From an uncultured Clostridia bacterium (GTDB taxonomy: Bacteria; Bacillota; Clostridia; Oscillospirales; Butyricicoccaceae): DNA of 64,000 bases. This document shows, piece after piece, positions 32,563-41,542 of this stretch; position 1 is the first letter of the stretch; every line of letters starts with the position of its first letter. The position numbers and the translations under genes were made by a program. Where the stretch lies: contig CALWJQ010000013.1 in NCBI GenBank assembly GCA_944381055.1, positions 57,950 to 121,949 of the forward strand, given 5' to 3'. The notes under the pieces were generated by a model. The model was given only the letters and a program-made list of their open reading frames with translations, was not told the DNA's origin and did no database searches.

Positions 32563-34542
32563 ATGCAGGTTGATCGATACGACTTTCTGCCCGTTTCGCG
32601 GCAGGACATGGCGGATCGGGACTGGTATTACTACGACTTCCTGCTTGTGACGGGGGACGCCTATGTCGACCACCCTTCCTTTGGCACGGCGGTCATATCC
32701 CGCGTTCTGGAAAAGCACGGGTTCCGCGTCGCCGTGCTGTCACAGCCTGACTTTCATTCTGCGGCCGATTTCGAAGCCATGGGCCGGCCTCGGTTCGGCG
32801 TTTTGATCAACGCCGGCAACATCGATTCCATGGTCGCCCACTATTCCGTGGCCAGGCGGCGGCGCGAAAAAGACGCATACACCCCCGGCGGCGTGCCGGG
32901 ACGCCGCCCCGACCGGGCGGTCATCGTCTATTCCGGCCTGGCCCGGCAGGCTTTTCCCGGCCTGCCCGTCGTCATCGGCGGCATCGAGGCGTCGCTGCGC
33001 CGGTTTGCCCATTACGACTACTGGGACGACCGGGTGCGCCGTTCGGTGCTGGTTGACAGCGGGGCCGACCTGCTGATCTACGGCATGGGCGAACGCCCCA
33101 TTGTCGAAATAGCCCGCCGGCTGAAAAAAGGCGAGAGCATCGGCAGCATCCGCGACGTGCGGGGTACCTGTTTTATGGCGTCCGGCCCGGATGAGTGCGC
33201 TTTTGAAAACGCCGTCGTCCTGCCGTCCTTTGAAGCGGTCAGCACGGACAAAAAATGCTATGCCGCCGCGGCCTTTGCAGAACAGAACGAGCAGGATTTC
33301 GTGCGCGGGCGCGCCCTGATCCAGCCGCATGACGGCCGGTTCCTGGTACAGAACCCGCCGGTGCGCCCGCTCGAGGGCAAGGAGCTTGACGCGGTCTTTG
33401 ACCTGCCCTATGTCCGCTGGTACCACCCGGATTACGAGGCGCAGGGCGGCGTCGACGCCATTAAAGAGGTACAGTTTTCCATCATCCACAACCGCGGCTG
33501 CTTTGGATCGTGCAATTTCTGCGCCCTGGCGCTGCACCAGGGCCGCTATGTCACGTCGCGCAGCCATGAGTCGGTGCTGCGCGAGGCGGAAAAAATGCTG
33601 TGCAACCCCGACTTTAAGGGATATATCCACGATGTCGGCGGGCCGACGGCCAATTTCCGCCGTCCGGCCTGCAAAAAGCAGGCCGCAGCGGGCGCATGTG
33701 CGGACAGGCAGTGCCTGTTCCCCACGCCCTGCCCGGCGCTGGACGCCGACGAAAGCGATTACCTGACCCTTCTGCGCAGGCTGCGCGCCCTGCCGGGGGT
33801 TAAAAAGGTGTTCATCCGTTCCGGTATCCGGTTTGACTATATGCTGCGCGATAAAAAGAGCGAATTTTTCCGTGAGCTGGTGCAGTATCATGTCGGCGGC
33901 CAGCTCAAGGTCGCGCCCGAACACATCGCGCCCAACGTACTTGCGGCGATGGGAAAACCCTTTGCCGACGTTTATGAGCGGTTCTGCAACCGGTTTTACG
34001 AGCTTTCGGCCGAGTGCGGGAAAGAGCAGTACCTGGTGCCTTATCTGATGTCGTCGCACCCCGGCAGCCGGCTGGAAGACGCCGTCGAGCTGGCGGTGTA
34101 CCTGAAAAAGCACCATATGTCGCCCGAGCAGGTGCAGGATTTTTATCCCACGCCGGGCACGCTGTCGACCGCCATGTACTATACCGGCCTGGACCCGCGC
34201 AGCTTAAAGCCGGTTTTTGTCGCGCGCACGCCGGAAGAAAAGGCCATGCAGCGTGCGCTTTTGCAGTTCCGCAGCCCCAAAAACCGCGAGCTGGTGCTTC
34301 GCGCCCTCGTCCTTGCGGGGCGCGAGGATCTGATTGGCAGCGGCCCCGGCTGCCTTGTCCGGGGACCGGTACCGGCCCATATCCACGCATTGGCGCCCCG
34401 GAAGCCCGGCAGGCAGGAAAACAGGCGTCCAGACGGCCGGAAAACGGACAGGCGGCCGGCCCGGCGGGAAGCCGGGGAGCCGGCTGGCCGGCAAAAGGGC
34501 GGGTTCGGCAAGAGGAAGCCGCGCCGGGAGCGCCGGCCGTGA
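32563..34542 (+). CDS. YgiQ-family radical SAM protein
   Basis: 659 residues. The N-terminal 250 residues match the YgiQ family (VDRYDFLPVSRQDM, GDAYVDHPSFGTA, VVIGGIEASLRR). The radical SAM cluster motif is in RGCFGSCNFCAL (CxxxCxxC). The C-terminal tail (from about residue 615) is Arg/Lys/Gly-rich and probably disordered. It is expected to bind [4Fe-4S] and SAM; the reaction of this family is not established to my knowledge. ATG after AGGAG. It overlaps the next gene by four bases. Confidence 0.93.
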   Translation: MQVDRYDFLPVSRQDMADRDWYYYDFLLVTGDAYVDHPSFGTAVISRVLEKHGFRVAVLSQPDFHSAADFEAMGRPRFGVLINAGNIDSMVAHYSVARRRREKDAYTPGGVPGRRPDRAVIVYSGLARQAFPGLPVVIGGIEASLRRFAHYDYWDDRVRRSVLVDSGADLLIYGMGERPIVEIARRLKKGESIGSIRDVRGTCFMASGPDECAFENAVVLPSFEAVSTDKKCYAAAAFAEQNEQDFVRGRALIQPHDGRFLVQNPPVRPLEGKELDAVFDLPYVRWYHPDYEAQGGVDAIKEVQFSIIHNRGCFGSCNFCALALHQGRYVTSRSHESVLREAEKMLCNPDFKGYIHDVGGPTANFRRPACKKQAAAGACADRQCLFPTPCPALDADESDYLTLLRRLRALPGVKKVFIRSGIRFDYMLRDKKSEFFRELVQYHVGGQLKVAPEHIAPNVLAAMGKPFADVYERFCNRFYELSAECGKEQYLVPYLMSSHPGSRLEDAVELAVYLKKHHMSPEQVQDFYPTPGTLSTAMYYTGLDPRSLKPVFVARTPEEKAMQRALLQFRSPKNRELVLRALVLAGREDLIGSGPGCLVRGPVPAHIHALAPRKPGRQENRRPDGRKTDRRPARREAGEPAGRQKGGFGKRKPRRERRP

Positions 34543-35369
34543 CGCCGCGCCAGGCGTTGCTGGAATGCGGCGCGGCGGACGCGGGAAGCGTCGGCTGGGA
34601 GCAGGCGGCGCAGTATATCGGTACGGATCAGCAGCGGCGCTGCCGGGAAGCCGTGCCGGGGCTGGCCAGCGTCCACGCGGCGGTGTTTCCCTATTATGCC
34701 GGCGACGAGCCGGGCAACCTGTGCCTGTATGCGCGCGGCGAGGATTACCACCGGGTTTTGCGCCGCCGGCTGGAACGGGCGGCGCAGGCGCTGCAGGAGC
34801 GGTATCCGGACTGCGCCTTTGCCCCCTTTGCCGACGTATCGCCCTTTCCGGAAGTGCTGCTGGGCGCCTTGTGCGGCCTCGGCGCGCGCGGTCAGAACGG
34901 CCTTTTGATTACGCCGCGTTTCGGCAGCTATGTTTTTATCGGCCTGCTGGCCTCGACGCTGCCGTGGCCGGGAAAAGCGCCGCAGCCGCCGGCGTGCAGC
35001 GGCTGCGGCGCCTGTCAAAGAGCCTGCCCGGGCGGAGCGCTGCGGGGGGATGCTTTTGACCCCGAGCTCTGCCTGTCGCACATTTCGCAAAAGCGCGGCG
35101 ATCTCGGCGCGCGTCAGCGTGCGCTGATGTCGCAAAGCCCGCTCATCTGGGGCTGCGACGTCTGCCAGGCCGTGTGCCCCATGAACCGGGGGACAGAACA
35201 GACCGGCCTGCCTGAGTTCCGCCGGGATCTCATCTTGTCGCTCGGTGAGCAGGACTGCGCCCTCAGCGACCGGCAGTTCAGGAAAAAATACGGCGACCGC
35301 GCGTTCAGCTGGCGCGGCGTTGCCCCGCTGCGGCGCAACCTGGCCCTTCAGTCGGAAAAGCGGGAATAA
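34539..35369 (+). CDS. QueG-like iron-sulfur protein (epoxyqueuosine reductase-related)
   Basis: 276 residues from GTG at 34539 (GTGA overlap with the YgiQ stop, GGGAG 8 bases upstream). Two [4Fe-4S] motifs occur: CSGCGACQRACPGGAL and WGCDVCQAVCPMN, as in QueG. It is shorter than typical QueG (about 350 residues) because the N-terminal cobalamin-binding part is reduced, so it may be a divergent epoxyqueuosine reductase or another ferredoxin-type reductase. The reading frame is open for 525 bases upstream inside ygiQ, but codon usage and the ribosome site favour this start. Confidence 0.78.
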   Translation: MTPRQALLECGAADAGSVGWEQAAQYIGTDQQRRCREAVPGLASVHAAVFPYYAGDEPGNLCLYARGEDYHRVLRRRLERAAQALQERYPDCAFAPFADVSPFPEVLLGALCGLGARGQNGLLITPRFGSYVFIGLLASTLPWPGKAPQPPACSGCGACQRACPGGALRGDAFDPELCLSHISQKRGDLGARQRALMSQSPLIWGCDVCQAVCPMNRGTEQTGLPEFRRDLILSLGEQDCALSDRQFRKKYGDRAFSWRGVAPLRRNLALQSEKRE

Positions 35370-35424
35370 AAAAACGCCCATCGACCATACTAAACTCAGT
35401 TTGTATGGAAAGAGGGGCGTTTTT
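35368..35424 (+). promoter_or_regulatory. Long hairpin: terminator of the YgiQ/QueG-like operon overlapping the CBS gene ribosome site
   Basis: Outer stem AAAAACGCCC (35370-35379) / GGGCGTTTTT (35415-35424), inner stem CCATAC / GTATGG (35385-35390, 35403-35408) extended by AAAC / GTTT. The right arm contains the GAGGGG ribosome site and ends one base before the CBS ATG, so the fold would both stop upstream transcription and hide the start site. Confidence 0.7.
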
Positions 35425-35850
35425 ATGTTGGTTTCTGAAATCATGAGCTGGAGCGTCGTTGCCCTGTCGCCGGACGATACCGTTGAAAGCGCGGCGCGGC
35501 TGCTGGCCCATCACGGCGTGGGAGCGCTGCCCGTCTGCGGGGAAGACGGGCGCGTGCGGGGGATGGTGACCGACCGCGACATCGCCGTGCGCGCCATGGC
35601 CGCCGACCTGCCGGCCGGGACACCGGTGCGCAGCTTGATGAGCAAGCCGGTCTATACGGTCGAGGCCCATGCCGACGTGCGCGAGGCGGCGCTGATGATG
35701 GCAAAAAAACAGGTGCGCAGGCTGCCGGTCATGCAAAACGGCCGGCTGTGCGGCATGGTCTCGCTCGGCGACGTGGCCAAAAGCCGCGCCTATGACATGG
35801 AAGCGTCACAGGCGCTCGGCGAAATTTCGCTGCCCGCGCGCGATTACTGA
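35425..35850 (+). CDS. CBS-domain pair protein
   Basis: 141 residues made of two CBS repeats: MSWSVVALSPDDTVESAARL with GMVTDRDIAVRA, then SKPVYTVEAHADVREAALMM with GMVSLGDVAKS. Stand-alone CBS pairs bind adenine nucleotides or similar ligands and act as sensors. The ATG at 35425 follows GAGGGG; an upstream frame from 35245 lies inside the QueG-like gene and is discarded. Its stop overlaps the convergent phoR stop by seven bases. Confidence 0.9.
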   Translation: MLVSEIMSWSVVALSPDDTVESAARLLAHHGVGALPVCGEDGRVRGMVTDRDIAVRAMAADLPAGTPVRSLMSKPVYTVEAHADVREAALMMAKKQVRRLPVMQNGRLCGMVSLGDVAKSRAYDMEASQALGEISLPARDY

Positions 35851-37520
35851 GGCTGGCACGCCTGATCGGACGGCGCGGAAAAAGTAACGGTAAAGGTGCT
35901 GCCTGCGCCCGGGGCGCTGTCGACGCTGACTTCGGCGCCCAGGGCCAGGGCCAGGTGCTTGACAATGGCAAGGCCCAGGCCGGTGCCGCCCACTTCGCGG
36001 GAGCGGCTTTTGTCCACGCGGTAAAAACGCTCAAAGATGCGGCTTTGCTCGTCGGCAGGGATGCCGATTCCCGTGTCGCGCACCGCGACAAAAGGACGCC
36101 CGCCGCGGCGGCCGACCGTGACGGTGACGCTGCCGCCGTCGCGGTTGTACTTGACGGCATTGTCGCACAGGTTGCAAATGAGTTCGAGCAGCATGGAGCG
36201 GGATGCGCAGACAATCTGTTCTTCGCCCTCGACGGACAGTGTGATGCCGCGCTTGTGCGCCGCGTCGGTTAAACGGGACACCGCCTCGTGCGAGACGGCG
36301 AGCAGGCCGACCGGGCCGCCCTGCGCGGGCACGGCGCCTTCGTCAAGCCGGGAAAGGGACAGGATGTCGTCGACCAGCGTCAAAAGCCGGCTGCATTCGT
36401 CTGAAATGATGTGGGCAAACCGCCCGACGTCGCCGGGGCGGGCCATGCCCGTTTCGATGAGTTCGGCGTAACCGGAAATCGAGGTCAGCGGGGTCTTGAG
36501 CTCGTGCGATACGTTGGCCGTGAACTCACGCCGCATCCGCTCGCTTTCCTGCTGCTCGGTGACGTCGCTGATGAGCAGGATGCATCCGTTCGATGCGGGA
36601 GACCCCAGCACACGCAGGGCGCGGCCCTGGTGCATTTCGGTCTGCTCGGCCCGTTCGCCTGCAAGGGCGCGGCGCGCCAGCGCGCTGACCCATGCTTCGC
36701 GGCACAGGACGAGCAGGTTTTGTTCGACAGGGTTTAAGTCCTCGCGGCCCAAAAGCCGCAGGGCGCTCTGGTTGCACGCCAGAATGGTCAGCTCGCTGTC
36801 GAGCACAATCAGCCCTTCGGCCATGGACGCCGTGATAGCCGACAGGTGCTCGCGCTGGTTTTGCAGTTCGGTCATGCGATCGCGCAGCCCCTCGTTCTGG
36901 CGGTGAATGCGCCCGAGCAGGGGGGCGATTTCTTCATATGCGTCATTTTCAAGCGGGTGCTCGAGATCCAGCTCGTTGAGAGGCTTTACGATTCGGCGCG
37001 TCACGCGGGAAGCCAGCCACAGAGCGCCCAGGCAGACGGCCGCAAGCAGCAGCACATAGCGCGGGATGAGGTCGCGCGTGACGGCCCAGACGCTCGAAGT
37101 ATAGGACGCGACGCGCAGGACGGTGTCGTCGTCCAGCCGCTGGGCATAATAAAAGCACTCCTCGCCCAGCGTATCGGACAGACGGGTGCGCGACCCTGCG
37201 CCCGAGGCAAAGGCCTGCTCGATCTCGGGCCTGTCCTGGTGGTTGTCCATCAGCGCCTCGTCGGCAATGCTGTCAAACAGAACCGTCCCGTCGCGCGCGA
37301 CCAGCGTGATGCGCAGCCGCGGGTCGGACAGGGCGTTGAGCACGGGGACGGAATTGCCGGTTTCCAGGCAGGCTTCTTTGATGTCCGCCGCCTGGCGGAT
37401 GATTTCGCTTTGCATAAAAGCGCGCTGGCCGTCGTAGTCGGTCCACAGGGCCAGCGCAAAGGCGACAAGGGCGGTCAGCACGCACAAAAGAACCGTGCTG
37501 GCAAAAATCTTTTTTCTCAT
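35844..37520 (-). CDS. phoR: Phosphate-regulon sensor histidine kinase PhoR
   Basis: 558 residues. Two membrane segments (about 6-26 and 150-172) bracket an extracytoplasmic sensor domain. A HAMP-like stretch and a PAS domain follow (about 220-320: ITASMAEGLIVLDSELTILA). The HisKA box is FTANVSHELKTPLTS (His339), and the HATPase region has CDNAVKYN and DTGIGIP. It phosphorylates the response regulator encoded just upstream (4-base ATGA overlap). Last gene of pstSCAB-phoU-phoP-phoR. Confidence 0.94.
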   Translation of the reverse strand: MRKKIFASTVLLCVLTALVAFALALWTDYDGQRAFMQSEIIRQAADIKEACLETGNSVPVLNALSDPRLRITLVARDGTVLFDSIADEALMDNHQDRPEIEQAFASGAGSRTRLSDTLGEECFYYAQRLDDDTVLRVASYTSSVWAVTRDLIPRYVLLLAAVCLGALWLASRVTRRIVKPLNELDLEHPLENDAYEEIAPLLGRIHRQNEGLRDRMTELQNQREHLSAITASMAEGLIVLDSELTILACNQSALRLLGREDLNPVEQNLLVLCREAWVSALARRALAGERAEQTEMHQGRALRVLGSPASNGCILLISDVTEQQESERMRREFTANVSHELKTPLTSISGYAELIETGMARPGDVGRFAHIISDECSRLLTLVDDILSLSRLDEGAVPAQGGPVGLLAVSHEAVSRLTDAAHKRGITLSVEGEEQIVCASRSMLLELICNLCDNAVKYNRDGGSVTVTVGRRGGRPFVAVRDTGIGIPADEQSRIFERFYRVDKSRSREVGGTGLGLAIVKHLALALGAEVSVDSAPGAGSTFTVTFSAPSDQACQPQ

Positions 37521-38191
37521 ACTGCGCCCCCTATTTTGTATCCGGCGCCGCGGACGGTGACGATGTGCTCGCCGCAGGGGCCGAGCTTTTGCCGCAGGGA
37601 TTTGATGTGCATATCGACGGTGCGGCTTTCGCCGGGGTAATCGACGCCCCAGACGGCGTCCATGATCTTTTCGCGCGACAAAACGATGCTTTGGTTGCGC
37701 AGCAGGTAGTGCAGAAGCTCGAACTCTTTAAAGGTCAGCGTCACCGGCGTGTCGCCGCAGGTGACGACGCGGCGCGCCGGATCCAGGGTCAGCGAGCCGA
37801 CTGACAAGAGCGCTCCGGCGGTGTCCCGCCCCGCGCGGCGCAAAAGGGCGCGCACGCGCGACAAAAGTTCCATGACGCCGAAAGGCTTGGTCAGGTAGTC
37901 GTCGGCGCCGGCGTCCAGGCCCAGGACCTTGTCATATTCGGACGAACGGGCGGTCAGCATCATGACGGGGATTTTCTGTTCGCGCTCGCGCAGGCGGCGC
38001 AGCCATTCCACGCCGTCCTGCCCGGGCAGCATGATGTCCAGCAGGACGAGATCCGGCGTGCGTTCGCTGAATGCGCGCCAGAAATCTTCGCCGCAGTCAA
38101 AGCCCTGCGCCTCGTACCCCGCCGAGGTCAGCGAGTACAGCACAAGATTGCGGATGTTCTCATCGTCTTCTACATAGTAGATGAGGGGCAT
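37517..38191 (-). CDS. phoP: Phosphate-regulon response regulator PhoP/PhoB (OmpR family)
   Basis: 224 residues. Receiver domain with acidic pair in YYVEDDEN, phosphoacceptor Asp52 in LVLLDIMLPG, Thr in MMLTARSS and Lys in LTKPFG. The C-terminal winged helix is of OmpR type (LTFKEFELLHYLLRN, RTVDMHIKSLRQKLG). A longer frame reaches 38455 but lies inside phoU; the ATG at 38191 is one base after the phoU stop and has GGAGAGGAG upstream. It probably binds the repeats upstream of pstS. Confidence 0.95.
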   Translation of the reverse strand: MPLIYYVEDDENIRNLVLYSLTSAGYEAQGFDCGEDFWRAFSERTPDLVLLDIMLPGQDGVEWLRRLREREQKIPVMMLTARSSEYDKVLGLDAGADDYLTKPFGVMELLSRVRALLRRAGRDTAGALLSVGSLTLDPARRVVTCGDTPVTLTFKEFELLHYLLRNQSIVLSREKIMDAVWGVDYPGESRTVDMHIKSLRQKLGPCGEHIVTVRGAGYKIGGAV

Positions 38192-38192
38192 G

Positions 38193-38858
38193 TCACACCG
38201 TCTCCTCTCCGGAAGAGCGGTGCTCGCCGGTGATGGAAAAAACGACCCATTCGGCGATGTTGACCGAGTGGTCGCCGATGCGTTCAAAGTACTTGGCCAC
38301 CATGATAAGGTCGATGGCCTGTTCACAGAAGGGACCGTTTTGACGGATGAGCTCGATGAGCTCTTCCTTGACGCGGACAAACAGGTCGTCGACCTCGTCG
38401 TCCATGTCAATGACCTTGCGGGCCAAATCGAGGTCTTTTTTGACAAAGGCGTCAATGCCGGCCGAAACCATGCGGATGGTGGCGCGGGCCATGTCGCCGA
38501 TGGAATCCATGACGGTCGGGGTCTTGATGTCGCCGAGCAGCAGGGTCAGTTCGGAAATATCGGTGGCCTGGTCGCCGATGCGCTCCATATCGGTGATCAT
38601 TTTCAGGGCCGCCGAAATCAGCCGCAGGTCGCGGGCAACCGGCTGCTGCTGCAAAAGCAGCTTGAGGCACAGGCTTTCGATGCTCTTTTCCATGCCGTCG
38701 ATCTGCGAGTCGTTCTGCGCAATGCGCTTGGCCTGGGTGCGGTCGCCTTCCATCAGCGCCTTGGCCGCGCTGGCGATGGTCGTCTCGACAAGGGCGCCCA
38801 TGGTGATGAGTTCGGTGTTGAGAGTCTCGAGCTGGTGGTCGAATCGGCTTCTGGGCAT
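38193..38858 (-). CDS. phoU: Phosphate transport regulator PhoU
   Basis: 221 residues, two PhoU helical repeats (LETLNTELITMGALVETTIA; MERIGDQATDISEL and FERIGDHSVNIAEW). The repeated ERIGD motif is the PhoU metal-binding signature. It links Pst transport activity to PhoR signalling. ATG overlaps the pstB stop by one base (TAATG), and its own stop is one base from the response regulator start. Confidence 0.96.
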   Translation of the reverse strand: MPRSRFDHQLETLNTELITMGALVETTIASAAKALMEGDRTQAKRIAQNDSQIDGMEKSIESLCLKLLLQQQPVARDLRLISAALKMITDMERIGDQATDISELTLLLGDIKTPTVMDSIGDMARATIRMVSAGIDAFVKKDLDLARKVIDMDDEVDDLFVRVKEELIELIRQNGPFCEQAIDLIMVAKYFERIGDHSVNIAEWVVFSITGEHRSSGEETV

Positions 38859-39616
38859 TATCCAAACCTCCCGGTGATGTAATCTTCGGTCCGCTTGTCG
38901 CTCGGGCGGGAAAACAGGGTTTCGGTGTCGCCAAACTCGATCATTTCGCCGAGCAGGAAAAAGGCGGTCTTGTCCGACACACGCGCCGCCTGCTGCATAT
39001 TATGCGTGACCATAATGATAGTATAGTCCTTTTTCAGGTCAACAGCAAGCTCTTCGATTTTGGATGTGGAAATGGGGTCGAGCGCGCTGGTGGCTTCGTC
39101 CATCAGCAGGACGTCGGGTTTGACGGCCAGGGCGCGGGCGATGCACAGACGCTGCTGTTGGCCGCCCGAAAGGCCCAGGGCGCTTTTTTTGAGGCGGTCG
39201 TACACCTCGTCCCACAGGGCGGCGCCGCGCAGCGAGCTTTCGACGATCTCGTCCAGCTTGGCGCGGCTGCGGATGCCGTGGGTGCGCGGGCCGTAGGCAA
39301 TGTTGTCGTAAATGGACATGGGGAAGGGATTGGCCTTTTGGAAAACCATGCCGACGCGCCGGCGCAGGTCGGTGACGCTCTGGCCGGGCGCATAGACGTC
39401 TTCGCCGCGGTACAGAAGCTGCCCTTCGATGCGCACGCCGGCAATCAGATCGTTCATGCGGTTGATGGTGCGCAGAAAGGTCGACTTGCCGCAGCCCGAA
39501 GGACCGATCAGCGCGGTGATTTCACGTTCGGGCAGGTCGAGGCAGATATTTTTCAAAGCATGGTTTTCGCCATAGTACAGATTCAGGTTTTTGGCCTGAA
39601 TAATCGTATTGCTCAT
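38858..39616 (-). CDS. pstB: Phosphate ABC transporter ATP-binding protein PstB
   Basis: 252 residues. Walker A is GPSGCGKST, the PstB-typical RTINRMNDL follows, the signature is [14 protein letters not shown] and Walker B is [12 protein letters not shown]. It energises high-affinity phosphate uptake with PstS, PstC and PstA. It lies 15 bases after pstA and overlaps phoU. Confidence 0.97.
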   Translation of the reverse strand: MSNTIIQAKNLNLYYGENHALKNICLDLPEREITALIGPSGCGKSTFLRTINRMNDLIAGVRIEGQLLYRGEDVYAPGQSVTDLRRRVGMVFQKANPFPMSIYDNIAYGPRTHGIRSRAKLDEIVESSLRGAALWDEVYDRLKKSALGLSGGQQQRLCIARALAVKPDVLLMDEATSALDPISTSKIEELAVDLKKDYTIIMVTHNMQQAARVSDKTAFFLLGEMIEFGDTETLFSRPSDKRTEDYITGRFG

Positions 39617-39631
39617 ATTTTTATCACCCTC

Positions 39632-40534
39632 TTATTTCTTTTTCAGGCGCTTGCCGACCAGCTTGGCGGCCAGGTTGATGCAAAGCGTGATGCACAGCAG
39701 GACAACGGCGACCGACATGGCCAGCTTAAAGTCGGCGCGTTCTTTGGCGTACACATACAGAGCGACGGTCAGCGTTGCGCCCGAGCTGTCGATAAGCCCG
39801 CCGCTTGAGAAAAAGTCCTGCATCGTCATGCTCATGCCGGCGGTGAACATCAAAACCGCCGACTCGCCGACAATGCGGCCGATGGCCAGGATGCAGCCGG
39901 TGACAATGCCGTCAATCGAACTGGGCAGCACGATGGTGCGGATCATGTGCCAGCGCCCGGCGCCCAGGCCCAGGGCGCCCTCGCGGTAGCTTTGGGGCAC
40001 GGTCTTGAGGCTTTCCTGCGTGGTGCGGATAATGGTGGGCAGCGTCATGATGACCAGCGTCAGCGAACCGGCGAGCAGCGTTTTGCCCAGCCCCATCATC
40101 TGGCAGAACACCAGCATACCGACCAGGGCGTACAGGATAGACGGAATGCCGGCCAGCGTTTCAGTGGCGTACTCGATGGCCGCCACCAGGCGGCGGTTGC
40201 CGGCATACTCGGTCAGGTAGATGGCTGCGCCGACGCCGAGCGGTAAAACGATAATCAGGGTGACAACGATAACGTAAAGGGTGTTTTGAATGGCCGGCAG
40301 AATGCCGTTGGTGTCGTTGATCACGCTTTCCTGCGTGGTGAGGAACTGCCAGCTCAGGCCGGGAACGCCGTCGACCAGAATGGTGCCGATAATAAAGAGC
40401 AGCAGCGCGACGGTCAGGCCGGAAGAGATGTATAAAAGCGCGCGCATGACGATTTCATAGATCCTGCGCCGGGGAGAAAGATTGCCGTTTTTCACGCGGC
40501 TTTTGCCCGCAGAGCGGGAAGCGGTTTTTTCCAT
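39632..40534 (-). CDS. pstA: Phosphate ABC transporter permease PstA
   Basis: 300 residues, six membrane segments in the core with the EAA-like loop YREGALGLGAGRWHMIRTIV. The N-terminus has a basic cytoplasmic leader. ATG at 40534, three bases after the pstC stop, with GGAG inside the pstC end. Forms the membrane channel with PstC. Confidence 0.96.
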   Translation of the reverse strand: MEKTASRSAGKSRVKNGNLSPRRRIYEIVMRALLYISSGLTVALLLFIIGTILVDGVPGLSWQFLTTQESVINDTNGILPAIQNTLYVIVVTLIIVLPLGVGAAIYLTEYAGNRRLVAAIEYATETLAGIPSILYALVGMLVFCQMMGLGKTLLAGSLTLVIMTLPTIIRTTQESLKTVPQSYREGALGLGAGRWHMIRTIVLPSSIDGIVTGCILAIGRIVGESAVLMFTAGMSMTMQDFFSSGGLIDSSGATLTVALYVYAKERADFKLAMSVAVVLLCITLCINLAAKLVGKRLKKK

Positions 40535-40537
40535 GGC

Positions 40538-41455
40538 TTATTTCTCCTTGTCCCGTTTGAGGAAGAGATTCAGGACGACATTGATGCACATGATGAACAA
40601 AAAGAGCACCAGGCCGATGGAATACAGCGCGTTGCGCTGCAGGCTGCCGACCGAAGCGTAGCTCATTTCGCTGGCAATGGCAGTCGTCAAAAAGCGGACG
40701 CTGGAAAAGAGCGAGGGCATGTTGGCCACGTTGCCGGCCACCATGAGAATGGCCATGGCCTCGCCGATGGCGCGGCCCACGCCGAGCACGACGGCGGCCG
40801 CAATGCCGCTTTTGGCGGCCGGGGCAGAGACGCGGAAATAGGTTTCAAGCTCGGTGGCGCCCAGCGCCAGGCTGGCTTCTTCATATTCGCGCGGAACGGC
40901 AAGCAGCGCCGTTTCAGAAACCGAAATGATGGACGGCAGGATCATGACGGCCAGGACGATAATGGCGGCTAGAAGGCTGTCGCCGGCCGCCAGGTCAAAG
41001 GTTTCGCGGATGGCGGGGACCAGCACCATCATGCCCACCAGGCCATAGACGACCGACGGGATGCCGGCCAGAAGGTCAACCGCCGTGCGGATGACGCCGG
41101 CCACGCGCGGCGGCGCCACTTTGGCCAGGTACACTGCGGTGAAAAAGCCGATGGGCACGCCGATTAAAATGGCGCCGGCCGTGCCGTAAATCGACGTCAG
41201 GATAAAGGGAAGGATGCCGTAGGCCGGGTCGGTTTTGTGGGTCGAAGCCCAGCGGGTGCCAAAAAGGAAGTCCCACAGCCCGATTTCACGGATGGCGGGC
41301 AGACCGGAGATAATCAGGTATACAGTGATCAGCAGGACAAAGGCAATGGCGATAAAGCCGCAGACGGTAAACACAGCCTGCATCGGCCGTTCAAGCAGAT
41401 TGCGGCTGCGCGGCTTTTTGCCGCCTTCCTGCACGGGGGTCGCGGATTCATTCAT
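40538..41455 (-). CDS. pstC: Phosphate ABC transporter permease PstC
   Basis: 305 residues, six membrane segments. LFGTRWASTHKTDPAYGILP is the periplasmic PstC signature, and the EAA-like loop is YEEASLALGATELETYF. It follows pstS after an 87-bp gap that contains a strong hairpin, and precedes pstA by three bases. Confidence 0.96.
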   Translation of the reverse strand: MNESATPVQEGGKKPRSRNLLERPMQAVFTVCGFIAIAFVLLITVYLIISGLPAIREIGLWDFLFGTRWASTHKTDPAYGILPFILTSIYGTAGAILIGVPIGFFTAVYLAKVAPPRVAGVIRTAVDLLAGIPSVVYGLVGMMVLVPAIRETFDLAAGDSLLAAIIVLAVMILPSIISVSETALLAVPREYEEASLALGATELETYFRVSAPAAKSGIAAAVVLGVGRAIGEAMAILMVAGNVANMPSLFSSVRFLTTAIASEMSYASVGSLQRNALYSIGLVLFLFIMCINVVLNLFLKRDKEK

Positions 41456-41486
41456 AAAACAATCAGCCCTCGCTTGCAGATTTCAA

Positions 41487-41513
41487 GGCAAGTCCCCGCC
41501 TGGGGGACTTGCC
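41487..41513 (-). terminator. Hairpin between pstS and pstC, likely mRNA processing or partial terminator
   Basis: GGCAAGTCCCC / GGGGACTTGCC, 11-bp stem, no long U-tract. Such structures raise pstS transcript levels over the membrane components. Confidence 0.6.
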
Positions 41514-41542
41514 TGAGGTAAAAGGGACGCTATCGACAGGTT

